Position numbers and translations under genes: made by a program
NCBI RefSeq assembly: GCF_026341035.1
Contig: NZ_JAPEOQ010000002.1
Location: 3,782,001 to 3,846,000, forward strand
Direction: 5' to 3'
Length of the DNA: 64,000 bases
Origin: Streptomyces sp. NBC_01016
GTDB lineage: Bacteria; Actinomycetota; Actinomycetes; Streptomycetales; Streptomycetaceae
Part shown: in pieces, positions 42,380-53,268 of the stretch
Numbering within the stretch: position 1 is the stretch's first letter
Layout of the letters: the number at the start of each line of letters is the position of its first letter
Notes under the pieces: model-generated
The model's input: only the letters and a program-made list of their open reading frames with translations
Database searches by the model: none
What the model was told of the DNA's origin: nothing

Positions 42380-43589
42380 CCGGCCGGTCGACGGGTGCCG
42401 ACGGGGTGGGGCGGCGCCGTGCCACCGACGCGACGACCGTGGTGAGCACGCCCGCGAGCAGGCCCCAGAACGCGGACCCGATGCCCAGCAGCGTCACGCC
42501 GGAGGCCGTCGCGAGGAAGGTGACGACGGCCGCTTCCCTGGACCGGGGATCCGACAGCGCACCGGCCAGGGCGGACTCGATCGTGGCGAGCATGCCCACC
42601 CCGGCGACCGCCAGGACCAGCGCGTGCGGCATCGCGCCGAGCAGCGAGGCCACGGTCGCGCCGAGCAGGCCGACGCACAGGTAGAAGACACCCGCCCACA
42701 CGGCCGCGAGGTAACGCCGCTTCCGGTCGGGGTGCGCCTCATCCCCGGTGCAGATAGCGGCGGTCAGCGCCGCGAGGTTGAGGCCGAAGGCGCCGAACGG
42801 GGCGAGCACCGCCTGCGCGACACCGGTCCAGGTCAGGACGGGCGAGATCGGCACCTCGTACCCGGACGTGCGCAGTACGGCGACACCCGGCAGATTCTGC
42901 GAGGCCATCGTGACCACGAACAGCGGCACACCGACGCTGACGAGCACCTTCCAGTCGAACTCGGGAGCCGTGAACACCGGCTGCGCGAGCGACAGTTGAA
43001 CCCGTTCCAGGTGCCAGCCACCGGCGATCACGGAGGCCACGACGCCACCGGCGAGCGCGACCACCACGGCGTAGCGCGGCAGCAGCCGACGGGCGAGCAG
43101 ATACAGCGCGAACACCGGGAACGCGATCCCGAAGTGCCCGCCCATCTGCGAGAAGAGCCCCGTCCCGAAGTTCAGGAGCACCCCCGCGAGCAGCGCGGAG
43201 GCGAGCGGCACCGGTATCCGGTCCATGAGCCGCGCGAACCACCCCGTCAGACCGCTCACCACGGTCAGTACGGCACTGAACACGAACGCGCCCACGGCCT
43301 TCTCCATGGACACCCCGCTCAGGCTCGTGGCGAGGAGCGCGGCCCCCGGCGTCGACCAGGAGGTGAGCACGGGCGCCTTGTTGCGCAGCGACAGGCCCAC
43401 GGTGGTCACGGCGATGCCCACGCCGAGCGCCAGCATCCACGAGGACACCTCCCGCGCGTCCGCCCCCGCGGTCCGCGCCGCGGTGAACACGATGGCGGCC
43501 GCGCTGGTGACACCGACGGTGGTCGCGATGAGCCCCGCCACCACGGCCGAGGGTGGTGCGAGGGCGCGGATGCGGGTGAGCGAGGACAT
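42339..43589 (-). CDS. BenE family benzoate/H+ symporter-like transporter
   Basis: A 416-residue membrane protein with about 12 predicted helices and BenE landmarks: SWMLALGVGIAVTTVGLSLRNKAPVLTSWSTPGAALLATSLSG near the start, FAPFVF-like VGAFVFSAVLTVVSGLTGWFARLMDRIPVPLASALLAGVLLNFG, and VTMASQNLPGVAVLRTSGYE (the conserved NLPG loop). It belongs to the same superfamily as uracil/xanthine permeases. Substrate benzoate is family inference. Divergent from the XRE-cupin regulator with operator-like repeats between. Confidence 0.93.
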   Translation of the reverse strand: MSSLTRIRALAPPSAVVAGLIATTVGVTSAAAIVFTAARTAGADAREVSSWMLALGVGIAVTTVGLSLRNKAPVLTSWSTPGAALLATSLSGVSMEKAVGAFVFSAVLTVVSGLTGWFARLMDRIPVPLASALLAGVLLNFGTGLFSQMGGHFGIAFPVFALYLLARRLLPRYAVVVALAGGVVASVIAGGWHLERVQLSLAQPVFTAPEFDWKVLVSVGVPLFVVTMASQNLPGVAVLRTSGYEVPISPVLTWTGVAQAVLAPFGAFGLNLAALTAAICTGDEAHPDRKRRYLAAVWAGVFYLCVGLLGATVASLLGAMPHALVLAVAGVGMLATIESALAGALSDPRSREAAVVTFLATASGVTLLGIGSAFWGLLAGVLTTVVASVARRRPTPSAPVDRPVTASSRTPERTSV

Positions 43590-43641
43590 GCGGGTGTCAC
43601 TTCCGTGGGCAGGGGAGGGCAGGATGGTGGGAGCGCGCTTG

Positions 43642-43675
43642 GCGTTCCATGAAGCGTTCCATGAACGGAACGTTC
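43642..43675. promoter_or_regulatory. Operator region of BenE/XRE divergent pair
   Basis: GCGTTCCATGAA is repeated in tandem (43642-43653, 43654-43665), followed by the dyad CGTTCC-N6-GGAACG (43655-43672) and the perfect palindrome GAACGTTC (43668-43675). These lie between the divergent starts and are the likely XRE-cupin binding site. Confidence 0.5.
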
Positions 43676-43748
43676 TGTTTGTGGAACACTAAGGACGCGG
43701 ATGGCGACACGTCAACACGCGCCGACTGGCGCGGGAGGGGGCCGGGCG

Positions 43749-44288
43749 ATGGGGCTTGGTGACGAAGTGGGGCGCAGGCTGAAGCAACTGCGCGTGGACA
43801 GCGGCCTGTCGCTGTCCGAACTCGCGCGCCGCTCGGGCGTCGGCAAGGGCACGCTCTCCGAGCTCGAGGCGGGTCGCCGCAACCCCACCCTCGAAACGCT
43901 CTACGCCCTGACCACCGTGCTCGGCCGCCCGCTCAGCGCCGTCCTCGACGACCCGCCGCGAAGCGTGGGCGCGGGCGCCGCCGGTGTCTCCGGGAGCGCG
44001 GTCACCGCGGTGCTGATCGAACGGTACGAGGACGAGGACGCGGCCACCGATGTCTTCCGTGTCACCATCGCCGAGGGTGCGACCCAGGAGTCCGCGGCGC
44101 ATGTCCCGCGCACCACGGAGAGCCTGATGGTGCTCTCGGGGACGGCCGTCGTCGGCCCGCCGGACGCACCCACGACGGCAGGGCCCGGCGGCCACGCCCA
44201 GTGGGCGGCGGACGCCCCGCACATCTACGGCGCGCCGGACGGCGACGTCCAGGGGATCCTCTTCGTCCGCTACCCGAAGGGGACTTGA
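43749..44288 (+). CDS. XRE-family regulator with cupin domain
   Basis: A 179-residue regulator: helix-turn-helix (about 5-60, RRLKQLRVDSGLSLSELARRSGVGKGTLSELEAGRRNPTLETLYALTTVLG) followed by a cupin ligand domain (about 85-175, TAVLIERYEDEDAATDVFRVTIAEG, ESLMVLSGTAVVG, GPGGHAQWAADAPHIY). Such proteins control adjacent metabolite-transport genes; here the divergent BenE transporter is the obvious target. ATG 43749 follows GGAGGG; a start at 43701 would add 16 residues. Confidence 0.9.
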   Translation: MGLGDEVGRRLKQLRVDSGLSLSELARRSGVGKGTLSELEAGRRNPTLETLYALTTVLGRPLSAVLDDPPRSVGAGAAGVSGSAVTAVLIERYEDEDAATDVFRVTIAEGATQESAAHVPRTTESLMVLSGTAVVGPPDAPTTAGPGGHAQWAADAPHIYGAPDGDVQGILFVRYPKGT

Positions 44289-44301
44289 CGGCTACGGGGG
44301 T

Positions 44302-45132
44302 TCAGGCGGCGTGCGGCGCCTGTGACGGCTCGGTGTTGCGCAGGTCCGAGACATCGATCGAGTCGTCCGCGGACGGTGTCTTCTTCGGGACCGCCTTGCC
44401 GTAGTCGGTCAGTGTCATCGACAAGGACTCGTCGGAACCCTTCTCGGTGGCGCGCACCAGCCGGTGCGGCTCGTCGGCGGTGACGTAGAGGGTGATGTGC
44501 TCCTTGCTGTCACCGCTGTCACGGCTGTTACTGGAGGTCAGCGGCACGACCTCGGTGCCCGCGACCTTCTTCTGGTCGCCCTTCGTGAGCTCGTCCTTGG
44601 TGGCACGGTCCGAGCCGTCCTTGAGGCGCTCGCGGAACGAGTCGAGGTCACAGGTGCCGGACAGCCCGTCGAGCATCGGGTCGTCGGTGGTGCCGTGCAC
44701 ATAGCGGTCGCCGATCAGGTCGACGGCCAACTCGCCGCTCCTGCCTGGGAGTTGGGTCTTCCAGAACGTGGCGTCCGGCTTGATCCACACCTCGTCGCCG
44801 CGCTTCACGAGGTCGACGCTGCCGCCCTTGGCTCCGCCGGTGCCCATGCGCAGCTCGCCCGTGCAGTTTCCGTCCTCGTCGAGACGCAGATCGATGAGTG
44901 CCGGGGTGCGTGCGTCGCGATCGTCCGCGCTGTTCCGCATCGTCAGATGCAGGGACTTCGCGTCCAGGAGTTCCTTCTTCGCCGCGTCCGCGAGCTCCTG
45001 CGCGCTCTTGTCCTTGGCGTCGCCGTCATCGGCGAGGGCGGGTCCCGCGGAGAACAGGCTCGCGCACACGAACGCCGCGGCGACGGGCGCCCGCGCGGCC
45101 CGGTGCAGCCGGGTCGGGGTCGGTCCGGCCAT
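44302..45132 (-). CDS. Exported LprG/LppX-like protein
   Basis: A 276-residue exported protein with a signal peptide ending PALADDG. Mature domain features: ELLDAKSLHLTMRNSADD, DLRLDEDGNCTGELRMGTGG, VWIKPDATFW, CDLDSFRERLKDG, and ITLYVTADEPHRLVRATEKG. The beta-rich half-barrel pattern recalls the LolA/LprG superfamily that carries lipids or lipoglycans between membrane and wall. There is no lipobox Cys, so the protein would be soluble or held by its signal. Assignment is by pattern only. ATG 45132 with GAGGTGA upstream. Confidence 0.75.
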   Translation of the reverse strand: MAGPTPTRLHRAARAPVAAAFVCASLFSAGPALADDGDAKDKSAQELADAAKKELLDAKSLHLTMRNSADDRDARTPALIDLRLDEDGNCTGELRMGTGGAKGGSVDLVKRGDEVWIKPDATFWKTQLPGRSGELAVDLIGDRYVHGTTDDPMLDGLSGTCDLDSFRERLKDGSDRATKDELTKGDQKKVAGTEVVPLTSSNSRDSGDSKEHITLYVTADEPHRLVRATEKGSDESLSMTLTDYGKAVPKKTPSADDSIDVSDLRNTEPSQAPHAA

Positions 45133-45213
45133 CACGTCACCTCGCATCCCCGGACGCACGGCACGTCCGAAATACGCATAAATTGTACGTTCTGCGGGGT
45201 GTCGGTGTCGTCC

Positions 45214-45269
45214 GCGAGGCGTCGCCCGTGAGGCGTCCTTCGCGAGGTGTCGTACGCGAGGTGTCGTAC
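45214..45269. repeat. Four-copy 14-bp tandem repeat
   Basis: Units start at 45214, 45228, 45242 and 45256; the last two are identical (GCGAGGTGTCGTAC). The array lies between the LprG-like start and the stop of the PstS-like gene (45273), four bases from the latter. Confidence 0.8.
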
Positions 45270-45272
45270 GGG

Positions 45273-46811
45273 TCAGTCGTCCTTGCCGCACACCCGCAGC
45301 CCCACCGGCGTCCCGCACGGAAGGTGACCGTGCGTCGCGACGACTCCCTTGCCCGTGCCGTTGTCGACGGCGTACGAGAGGAAACTGGAGGCCAGCGAGT
45401 CGGCCGGCGGGCGACCGTAGGTGTACGCGTACTCGATCTCGCGGTACGGATAGCCGCCCGCGTCGAGCCGGTCCGGGTCCGGGGTGCGGCCGTCGAGGGT
45501 GAGTCGGTGCAGGCCCTTCGGCGCGTCCGGCGGCGACGCGGCGCGCAGCTCGCTGTAGCCGAGGGCGCCGGGCGTATGGGCCACGGTGTCGAGGACCTGC
45601 TCCGTGGAGTCCAGCTCGCAGCGCAGCACGCGGGCGCCGGTACGGGCCGTGCGGTTGACGCAGTCGTCCGAGGAGGCGGGCGGCTCGTCCGCGCCCGCGA
45701 GCACCCGCGCCGTGAGCGCGGACCGGGTGCCCGAGCCGGAGGTGCGGCTGACCAGGACGACCGGCAGATCGGGGCCGCCCAGCCGGGACCAGTTGCGGAT
45801 CTCGCCCCGGTAGACGCGCCGCACATCGGCCACGGACAGGTTCGTCAGGCGGACGCCGTCGTGCGCGACGAGCGTGAACAGGGACACCGCGATACGGCTC
45901 TCGCTGAGCCGGGTGTAACTGGCAGGGCGGGGCCCGTCGGAGAACGCTATGCGGCCCGCCGTGCTGCCCGACTCCTCGCCGGACAGGGCGAGTTCGCGCA
46001 CTCCGGTGCGGCTGCCGCGCGCGGCGACCGTGATCCGCGGCTCGCCCCCGCAATGGTCGCGGTACTTCTGTGCCAGCTCCCGCATCACCGGGGCGAACGC
46101 CGTGGACCCGGTCAGCCGGAGCCTGCCCGACTCGCAGTCGTCCGGCAGTGGTGACGGTGTGAGCAGCGGCAGGGTCGCCGCCGCGATCAGGGCGACGCCG
46201 AGCGTGACCGTGGTCCAGCGGGCCCGGCTGCTGAACACCGGTGGCTTCTCGTCCGGCGTGAGGCTGTGGTTCTCGTGCAGCTTGCCGTCCTTGATGTCAC
46301 CGGTGACGGTGACCTTGTCCCCTTCGCTGCCGCCCGTGAGCAACACCAGGATCTTGTAGTACGCGCCCGGCTTCAGCGGGACCTTGGGGATGCGCAGCGT
46401 GCCGGGCGCCGCGACGACCAGGCCCGGCTCGTCCTCGAAGTGGCTCCACAGGCTGGCGTGTTCATCGGTCAGCGTGACATCGAGCGCCTGGATGCTGCGG
46501 CCGGGGAACTCGGCGGTGAGCCCGTGGTTCGCGTCGATGTAGTCGGACGCCTCGACGTGCCGCGAGCCGTCGTTCTCGATGCGCAGCAGCACCAGTGTCG
46601 CGTCGCGCATCCCGGGCAGATCGTTGAAGAGCCCGAAGCGCGGATCGCCCTCGCCGGCCGGTCCGTTGTGCCCTATCGCGATGTCCATCTGCTTGCGGAA
46701 CCCGACCCGCTTGCTGCGCCGCGCCCTGCGGTCGGCCGCGAACGGCGTGGCCACGGAGACCACGCCGATCAGCAGCCCAGCGGTGGTGAGGGCGATCTCG
46801 AGCCATCCCAT
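45273..46811 (-). CDS. Membrane-anchored PstS-like substrate-binding protein
   Basis: A 512-residue protein with two membrane segments: about 5-26 and 200-220. Between them is a domain of about 170 residues, and after the second is a phosphate-binding-protein-like domain (about 225-512). The latter has the PstS phosphate-loop motif GSTAFAPVMRELAQ and the second loop RTSGSGTRSALTARVL. The topology would place the PstS-like domain outside and the middle domain inside, or the reverse, depending on orientation. Such an arrangement is not that of a normal lipoprotein PstS, so it may be a sensor or a scavenger tethered to the membrane. Ligand phosphate is inferred from the two loops. Confidence 0.82.
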   Translation of the reverse strand: MGWLEIALTTAGLLIGVVSVATPFAADRRARRSKRVGFRKQMDIAIGHNGPAGEGDPRFGLFNDLPGMRDATLVLLRIENDGSRHVEASDYIDANHGLTAEFPGRSIQALDVTLTDEHASLWSHFEDEPGLVVAAPGTLRIPKVPLKPGAYYKILVLLTGGSEGDKVTVTGDIKDGKLHENHSLTPDEKPPVFSSRARWTTVTLGVALIAAATLPLLTPSPLPDDCESGRLRLTGSTAFAPVMRELAQKYRDHCGGEPRITVAARGSRTGVRELALSGEESGSTAGRIAFSDGPRPASYTRLSESRIAVSLFTLVAHDGVRLTNLSVADVRRVYRGEIRNWSRLGGPDLPVVLVSRTSGSGTRSALTARVLAGADEPPASSDDCVNRTARTGARVLRCELDSTEQVLDTVAHTPGALGYSELRAASPPDAPKGLHRLTLDGRTPDPDRLDAGGYPYREIEYAYTYGRPPADSLASSFLSYAVDNGTGKGVVATHGHLPCGTPVGLRVCGKDD

Positions 46812-46897
46812 GCGGGGACGGTACGGTCCCGCCGACCCGGGCGGCGGGCTCCGGCGCCGAGCTTCGCCCACTGTTCGTCGTCCGTTCAACGTCCCCG

Positions 46898-47365
46898 TCA
46901 GGAGCTGGTCGTGGAACCCGGCCGGACGATCATCAGCACGGTCACCGTGGCCCACAGTAGATTGAACACGCCTGTCAGCATGGCCAGTTGGCCGGCCGTC
47001 CGGGGGAGCGCGGGAGGCTCCGGCTCCCGCACCGCGTCGAGCGCCGCCTCCTGTGCGGGCAGGATGAACACGGCCAGGACCGCGGCGGCCGCCGTCGTCA
47101 GCACGATCGAGACGATGAGCCATGGGCTGCCGAGCACCCCGAGGCTGCTCGCGGTCGCGAACCCGAAGAGCGGCACGGCGATGCCGATGCCCGCGTAGAC
47201 ACGGCAGATGCGATGCAGGGTGCGCAGTGTCGCGAGCGCCTCGGCGTCCCCTGGTGAACCGAGCGCGCCGCGCAGCGAGTTGGGGAACATGCTCGCGGCG
47301 ACAGTGACCGGTCCTACGGTCAGCACGGCGGCGAGGACGTGCAGGATGAGCAGGAATTTCGTCAT
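46898..47365 (-). CDS. DUF2269-like membrane protein
   Basis: A 155-residue four-helix membrane protein: FLLILHVLAAVLTVGPVTVAASMFP, YAGIGIAVPLFGFATASSLG, PWLIVSIVLTTAAAAVLAVFILPAQ, AGQLAMLTGVFNLLWATVTVLMIV. The His in LHVLAA and the overall pattern fit DUF2269/CopD-like integral membrane proteins. Function unknown. It starts two bases after the stop of the 72-residue gene, so the two are translated together. Confidence 0.85.
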   Translation of the reverse strand: MTKFLLILHVLAAVLTVGPVTVAASMFPNSLRGALGSPGDAEALATLRTLHRICRVYAGIGIAVPLFGFATASSLGVLGSPWLIVSIVLTTAAAAVLAVFILPAQEAALDAVREPEPPALPRTAGQLAMLTGVFNLLWATVTVLMIVRPGSTTSS

Positions 47366-47367
47366 GG

Positions 47368-47586
47368 TCAGCGGCCCGCGCCCGCCCGCTCGGGGCGCCG
47401 GCTGCCGGTCACTTTCGACGTGAGCCGGTCGTCGCCGGACAACTCCAGCTCACGCAGCGGGACGTCCTCGCCCGCGCCGTGCGCGGTGCCGGTGAGCGCC
47501 CCGTCCGCCCTGCGGAGTTCGACGACGGCGGCGATCGTGCCGATGGGGGTCGAGATGGACAGGTCCCAGGTGCCTTCGACGGTCAT
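47368..47586 (-). CDS. Small conserved protein, unrecognised
   Basis: A 72-residue soluble protein: MTVEGTWDLSISTPIGTIAAVVELRRADGALTGTAHG followed by EDVPLRELELSGDDRLTSKVT. A repeated beta-strand pattern suggests a half lipocalin-like or SRPBCC-like sheet. Sits in a leftward operon with the DJ-1-like gene and the DUF2269-like gene. ATG 47586. Confidence 0.7.
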   Translation of the reverse strand: MTVEGTWDLSISTPIGTIAAVVELRRADGALTGTAHGAGEDVPLRELELSGDDRLTSKVTGSRRPERAGAGR

Positions 47587-47644
47587 GCGGTGCTGCTTCC
47601 TCTCTTCATGTTTCCAAGGGTCTTCCCGTTTCCAAGGGGGCGGT

Positions 47645-48208
47645 TCAGAAGACCGCGGGCGCAGGGCCCTGCGCCCGCCAGACCGTGCCCCGACGCTCGT
47701 ACGCGAACAACTCCTCGACGGCGTGCGCGATTTGCGGCCCCACCTCCCGCTCCAGCAGATGCAGGCCGAGATCGAGCCCGGAGGTGACCCCGGCGCCCGT
47801 GACGAGATCGCCGTCGTCCACGACGCGGGCCCGCACCGGGCGTGCGCCGGTGGCTTCGAGGAGGTCGAGTCCCAGGTGGTGGCTGGTGGCGGGGCGTCCC
47901 TCGATGCGGCCGAGCAGCACCGGAATCGTTGCCTCCGCCGCGCCCTCGTCCGGCGTCCCGCCGGGGTCCCCGACAGGACCGGACGCGCCGGGCACCACCA
48001 CGATGTCCGCCCGCGCGGGATCGAGCGCGGCGGTGGCGCGCAGCGCGAGCCCGCCGGTCCCGCCGACCACCTCGCGCGGCCCTTCGGCGGAGACCAGCTC
48101 CACGTCGAAGGCCCCGCCGGACGCGACGGCGCCGGCGTGCAGCACCTCGAAGGGGGTGACGACATCGAGCGGGTCGAAGCCGTCGAAGAGGACGATCTGG
48201 ATGTGCAT
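47645..48208 (-). CDS. DJ-1/PfpI family protein lacking the nucleophile segment
   Basis: A 187-residue DJ-1/PfpI-fold protein: MHIQIVLFDGFDPLDVVTPFEVLHAGAVASGG, DIVVVPGASGPVGD, and DDGDLVTGAGVTSGLDLGLHLLE. In full-length relatives a nucleophile-elbow segment with the conserved Cys lies between the GGTPDEGAAEATIPVLLGRI-type helix and the GRPATSHHLGLDLLEATGA-type strand. Here the two are joined directly (VLLGRIEGRPATSHH), with roughly 20 residues missing and no Cys anywhere in the protein. It is thus likely catalytically dead, an in-frame deletion. The divergent GlxA-type regulator has an intact equivalent (SICSGTF). Confidence 0.85.
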   Translation of the reverse strand: MHIQIVLFDGFDPLDVVTPFEVLHAGAVASGGAFDVELVSAEGPREVVGGTGGLALRATAALDPARADIVVVPGASGPVGDPGGTPDEGAAEATIPVLLGRIEGRPATSHHLGLDLLEATGARPVRARVVDDGDLVTGAGVTSGLDLGLHLLEREVGPQIAHAVEELFAYERRGTVWRAQGPAPAVF

Positions 48209-48289
48209 GGGGGAGGGGTCCTTCGCAGGTCACGCGCCCGGTCCGGCCGGGATCTCCGTCGACGCTATTCCGGTGCGGACCGGTCTCCC

Positions 48290-48355
48290 AGTGGCAATAG
48301 TGACGACTCTCAACGGGATACCGCCACGACCTATGAAGTGGCTACCAATGGCCAT
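48290..48355. promoter_or_regulatory. Candidate AraC/GlxA binding repeats
   Basis: AGTGGCAATAGTG (48290-48302) and AGTGGCTACCAATGGCCA (48337-48354) share the AGTGGC half-site and lie between the divergent DJ-1 and GlxA-type genes. The second contains TGGC/GCCA symmetry. Confidence 0.3.
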
Positions 48356-48417
48356 CAAGCGTCCAGCTACCTGTTGGATACGGTGGCGAGATCTCGGGGC
48401 TCAGCTATATTCCCGCC

Positions 48418-49356
48418 ATGCACACCATCGCCGTCCTCGCCCTCGACCAGGTGATCCCCTTCGACCTGGCGACGCCCATCGAGGTCTTCGGCCGCACCCG
48501 GCTGCCCGACGGCCGTCCCGGCTATCAGGTGCGGGTGTGCGCGGAGCGGGAAGAGGTCGACGCCGGTACGTTCACGATCCGCGCGCCCCGCGGCCTCGAC
48601 GGGCTGAAGGGTGCGGACACGGTCATCGTGCCCGGCACCTCCGACCCCACCGCCCCGCTCGCCCCCGCCGTCCGCGACGCGCTGCGGGCGGCCGCCGCCG
48701 ACGGCACCCGGATCGCCTCGATCTGCTCGGGCACCTTCCCCCTGGCCGCGACGGGCCTCCTCGACGGCCTGCGCGCCACCACCCACTGGATCGGCGCCGA
48801 CCTGCTCGCCGCGAGCCACCCGGAGATCGAGGTCGACCCCGACGTCCTCTACGTCGACAACGGCCAGATCCTCACGTCGGCCGGCGCGGCCGCCGGGCTC
48901 GACCTGTGCCTGCACATGATCCGCCGCGACTACGGCTCCGCGGTCGCCGCCGACGCGGCACGGCTCTCCGTCATGCCGCTCGAACGCGAGGGCGGCCAGG
49001 CCCAGTTCATCGTGCACGACCACGCCCCGACGCCACAGGGCTCGACCTTCGAGCCGCTTCTCACCTGGCTTCAGGAGAACCTGGAGCGCGACCTCGGCCT
49101 CGCCGACATCGCCGCGCACGCGGGTGTCAGCACCCGCACCCTCATGCGCCGCTTCCGCGAACAGACCGGCAGCACGCCGTTGCAGTGGCTGCACCGCGCC
49201 CGGATCCGCCAGGCCCAGCATCTGCTGGAGACGACACCGCACCCCGTGGAGCGGATCGCCGCGCAGGTCGGCTTCGGCTCGCCCACCGCGTTCCGCGACC
49301 GCTTCAAGCGCACCACCGGCGTCAGCCCCCAGACGTACCGCCGCAGCTTCGCCTGA
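48418..49356 (+). CDS. GlxA-family transcriptional regulator (DJ-1 domain plus AraC HTH)
   Basis: A 312-residue regulator. An N-terminal DJ-1/PfpI domain (about 1-180) with nucleophile-like Cys in ASICSGTFPLAATGLLDGLRATTHW precedes an AraC-type DNA-binding domain (about 210-310: LADIAAHAGVSTRTLMRRFREQTG, PVERIAAQVGFGSPTAFRDRFKRTTG). Most GlxA proteins have lost enzymatic activity and bind amino-acid-like or aldehyde ligands. Divergent from the DJ-1-like operon, which it likely controls. Confidence 0.92.
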   Translation: MHTIAVLALDQVIPFDLATPIEVFGRTRLPDGRPGYQVRVCAEREEVDAGTFTIRAPRGLDGLKGADTVIVPGTSDPTAPLAPAVRDALRAAAADGTRIASICSGTFPLAATGLLDGLRATTHWIGADLLAASHPEIEVDPDVLYVDNGQILTSAGAAAGLDLCLHMIRRDYGSAVAADAARLSVMPLEREGGQAQFIVHDHAPTPQGSTFEPLLTWLQENLERDLGLADIAAHAGVSTRTLMRRFREQTGSTPLQWLHRARIRQAQHLLETTPHPVERIAAQVGFGSPTAFRDRFKRTTGVSPQTYRRSFA

Positions 49357-49477
49357 CGCCGACGTCCCGTACGGCTCACCACGTTTATCCACGCCGCAGC
49401 GGGCAACGCGCACCCCGGACGGACGTCGACGAGGCAGCGCTGTCGCACGCGGACGGCGCGCGCCGGGACGGATGGGC

Positions 49478-52003
<2,526 letters not shown>

Positions 52004-52089
52004 CCCCTGGTCGCGTACGACGTTGATGTGCGCGAAGCGCGGGCGCAGGGCTCCGCGCACCACGTCGTACGAGACACAGGGAGTCACCC

Positions 52090-52488
52090 ATGCGGGACAT
52101 CATGCGGGCCGCCTTCAAGAAGGCCTTCGCCTCGGTCGCCGCGGCCGTCGCCGCCCTCGGCTGCGTCATCGCCGCCGGGCAGCCGGCCGCCGCCGACGGC
52201 AAGTGGTGCAACAACGCGGTGTGCATCGAGACCTACGACAGTGGGACGTACCTGGGCCGCGTCGAGGTGTCCGTCGTGAACACCAACCAGCCGCACCGCA
52301 TCTCCGCCCGTGTGTGGACCACGAACGGCTGGAGCGCCAACACGAAGGTCGAGGACGTCGACGCCTTCCGCACCTACCGCGACCAGGCCTACCCGCAGCG
52401 GCACTTCCCGGCCGGCACCCGGCTGTGCGCCGAGGGCTTCCGGGGCGACGAGAGTGTCGGCCTGCCCTGTGTGACGATCACCGACTGA
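52090..52488 (+). CDS. Small secreted protein, unrecognised
   Basis: A 132-residue exported protein. Signal peptide about 1-35 (FKKAFASVAAAVAALGCVIAAGQPAAADG), then a 97-residue mature domain with four cysteines (KWCNNAVCIETYDSG, GTRLCAEGF, LPCVTITD), probably two disulphides. Strand-rich with VEVSVVNTNQPHRISARVWTTNG. No family recognised. ATG 52090 with an alternative at 52102. Confidence 0.75.
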   Translation: MRDIMRAAFKKAFASVAAAVAALGCVIAAGQPAAADGKWCNNAVCIETYDSGTYLGRVEVSVVNTNQPHRISARVWTTNGWSANTKVEDVDAFRTYRDQAYPQRHFPAGTRLCAEGFRGDESVGLPCVTITD

Positions 52489-52544
52489 CGACGGCGCCAC
52501 ACCGCCCGCGGGGGCTGGACCGAATCCCAGCCCCTCCGGCATGG

Positions 52545-53165
52545 TCAAGGCCGTGCCGCAGGGCGTAGCCACCGGTAGAGCACCACCGAACAGAGCGCGG
52601 CGCCGGCGCACCACGTGGACATGAACTCCCAGCGCCACAGCGCCGCGCACACGGCCGCGGCGACCGCCGCCAGCACACCGAGCAGGACCAGACCCCGCTC
52701 GCCCGACAGCAGCAGCGAGCCGATCGTCGCCAGCAGATAGCCCGCCAGCAGCCACCCGGAGCCCGGCAGGCCGATCGAATAGCCCATGGTGTGGACGCGG
52801 ACCTCGGCGGTCACCGTGCTCGTCGCCAGGACGTGCACGAGCACCCCCGCCGTCACGACGCCCGCCGCGAGCGGCACGAGCAGCCGACGGCGGGCACCCG
52901 GCGCCACCGCGCACCACACGCCCGCCGGGACCCACAGCGGTAGCAGCGGCAGCGCGATCACCGCCCACGCGAGGACGGCGGGGCCGCTGCCACCGCCGTC
53001 GTTCCAGATCACCGCCTCGATGATCTGGTGCGCCCCGAGCAGCAGCGGCAGCGCCGCGAGCGGCAGGGCCCGCGGCCGGGTGCGCGCCGCTCGCGACACG
53101 CACCCCACGCCCACCGCGGCGATCGCGCCACCCGCCACCAGATCGGCCGTCGCACTCCAGCACAT
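52545..53165 (-). CDS. DUF6629-like membrane protein
   Basis: A 206-residue membrane protein with six or seven helices. The start MCWSATADLVAGGAIAAVGV and LPLLLGAHQIIEAVIWN (His in the second helix) are hallmarks of the DUF6629 family common in Streptomyces. Function unknown. ATG 53165. It lies between a terminator (53229-53263) and the secreted-protein gene. Confidence 0.85.
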   Translation of the reverse strand: MCWSATADLVAGGAIAAVGVGCVSRAARTRPRALPLAALPLLLGAHQIIEAVIWNDGGGSGPAVLAWAVIALPLLPLWVPAGVWCAVAPGARRRLLVPLAAGVVTAGVLVHVLATSTVTAEVRVHTMGYSIGLPGSGWLLAGYLLATIGSLLLSGERGLVLLGVLAAVAAAVCAALWRWEFMSTWCAGAALCSVVLYRWLRPAARP

Positions 53166-53228
53166 GCGACCACGCTACGTTTCCGCAGGCCGGGCGGCGC
53201 GTCGTGAGGGTCCCAGGGCCTGTCGTTC

Positions 53229-53263
53229 GGATCAGGCCGGGCTCGCGGGGTCCGGCCTGATCC
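53229..53263 (-). terminator. Terminator of the oxidase gene, repetitive-element-like
   Basis: GGATCAGGCCGG (53229-53240) pairs perfectly with CCGGCCTGATCC (53252-53263) around an 11-base loop, just after the stop of the FAD enzyme. The flanking GGCCTGTCGTTCGGATCA is a phrase I recall as recurrent in Streptomyces intergenic DNA. Confidence 0.75.
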
Positions 53264-53268
53264 AGACC

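Noticed and set aside
53212..53263. Considered as an insertion-sequence end
   Set aside because: Only a hairpin with a repetitive phrase; no transposase or second end within reach.
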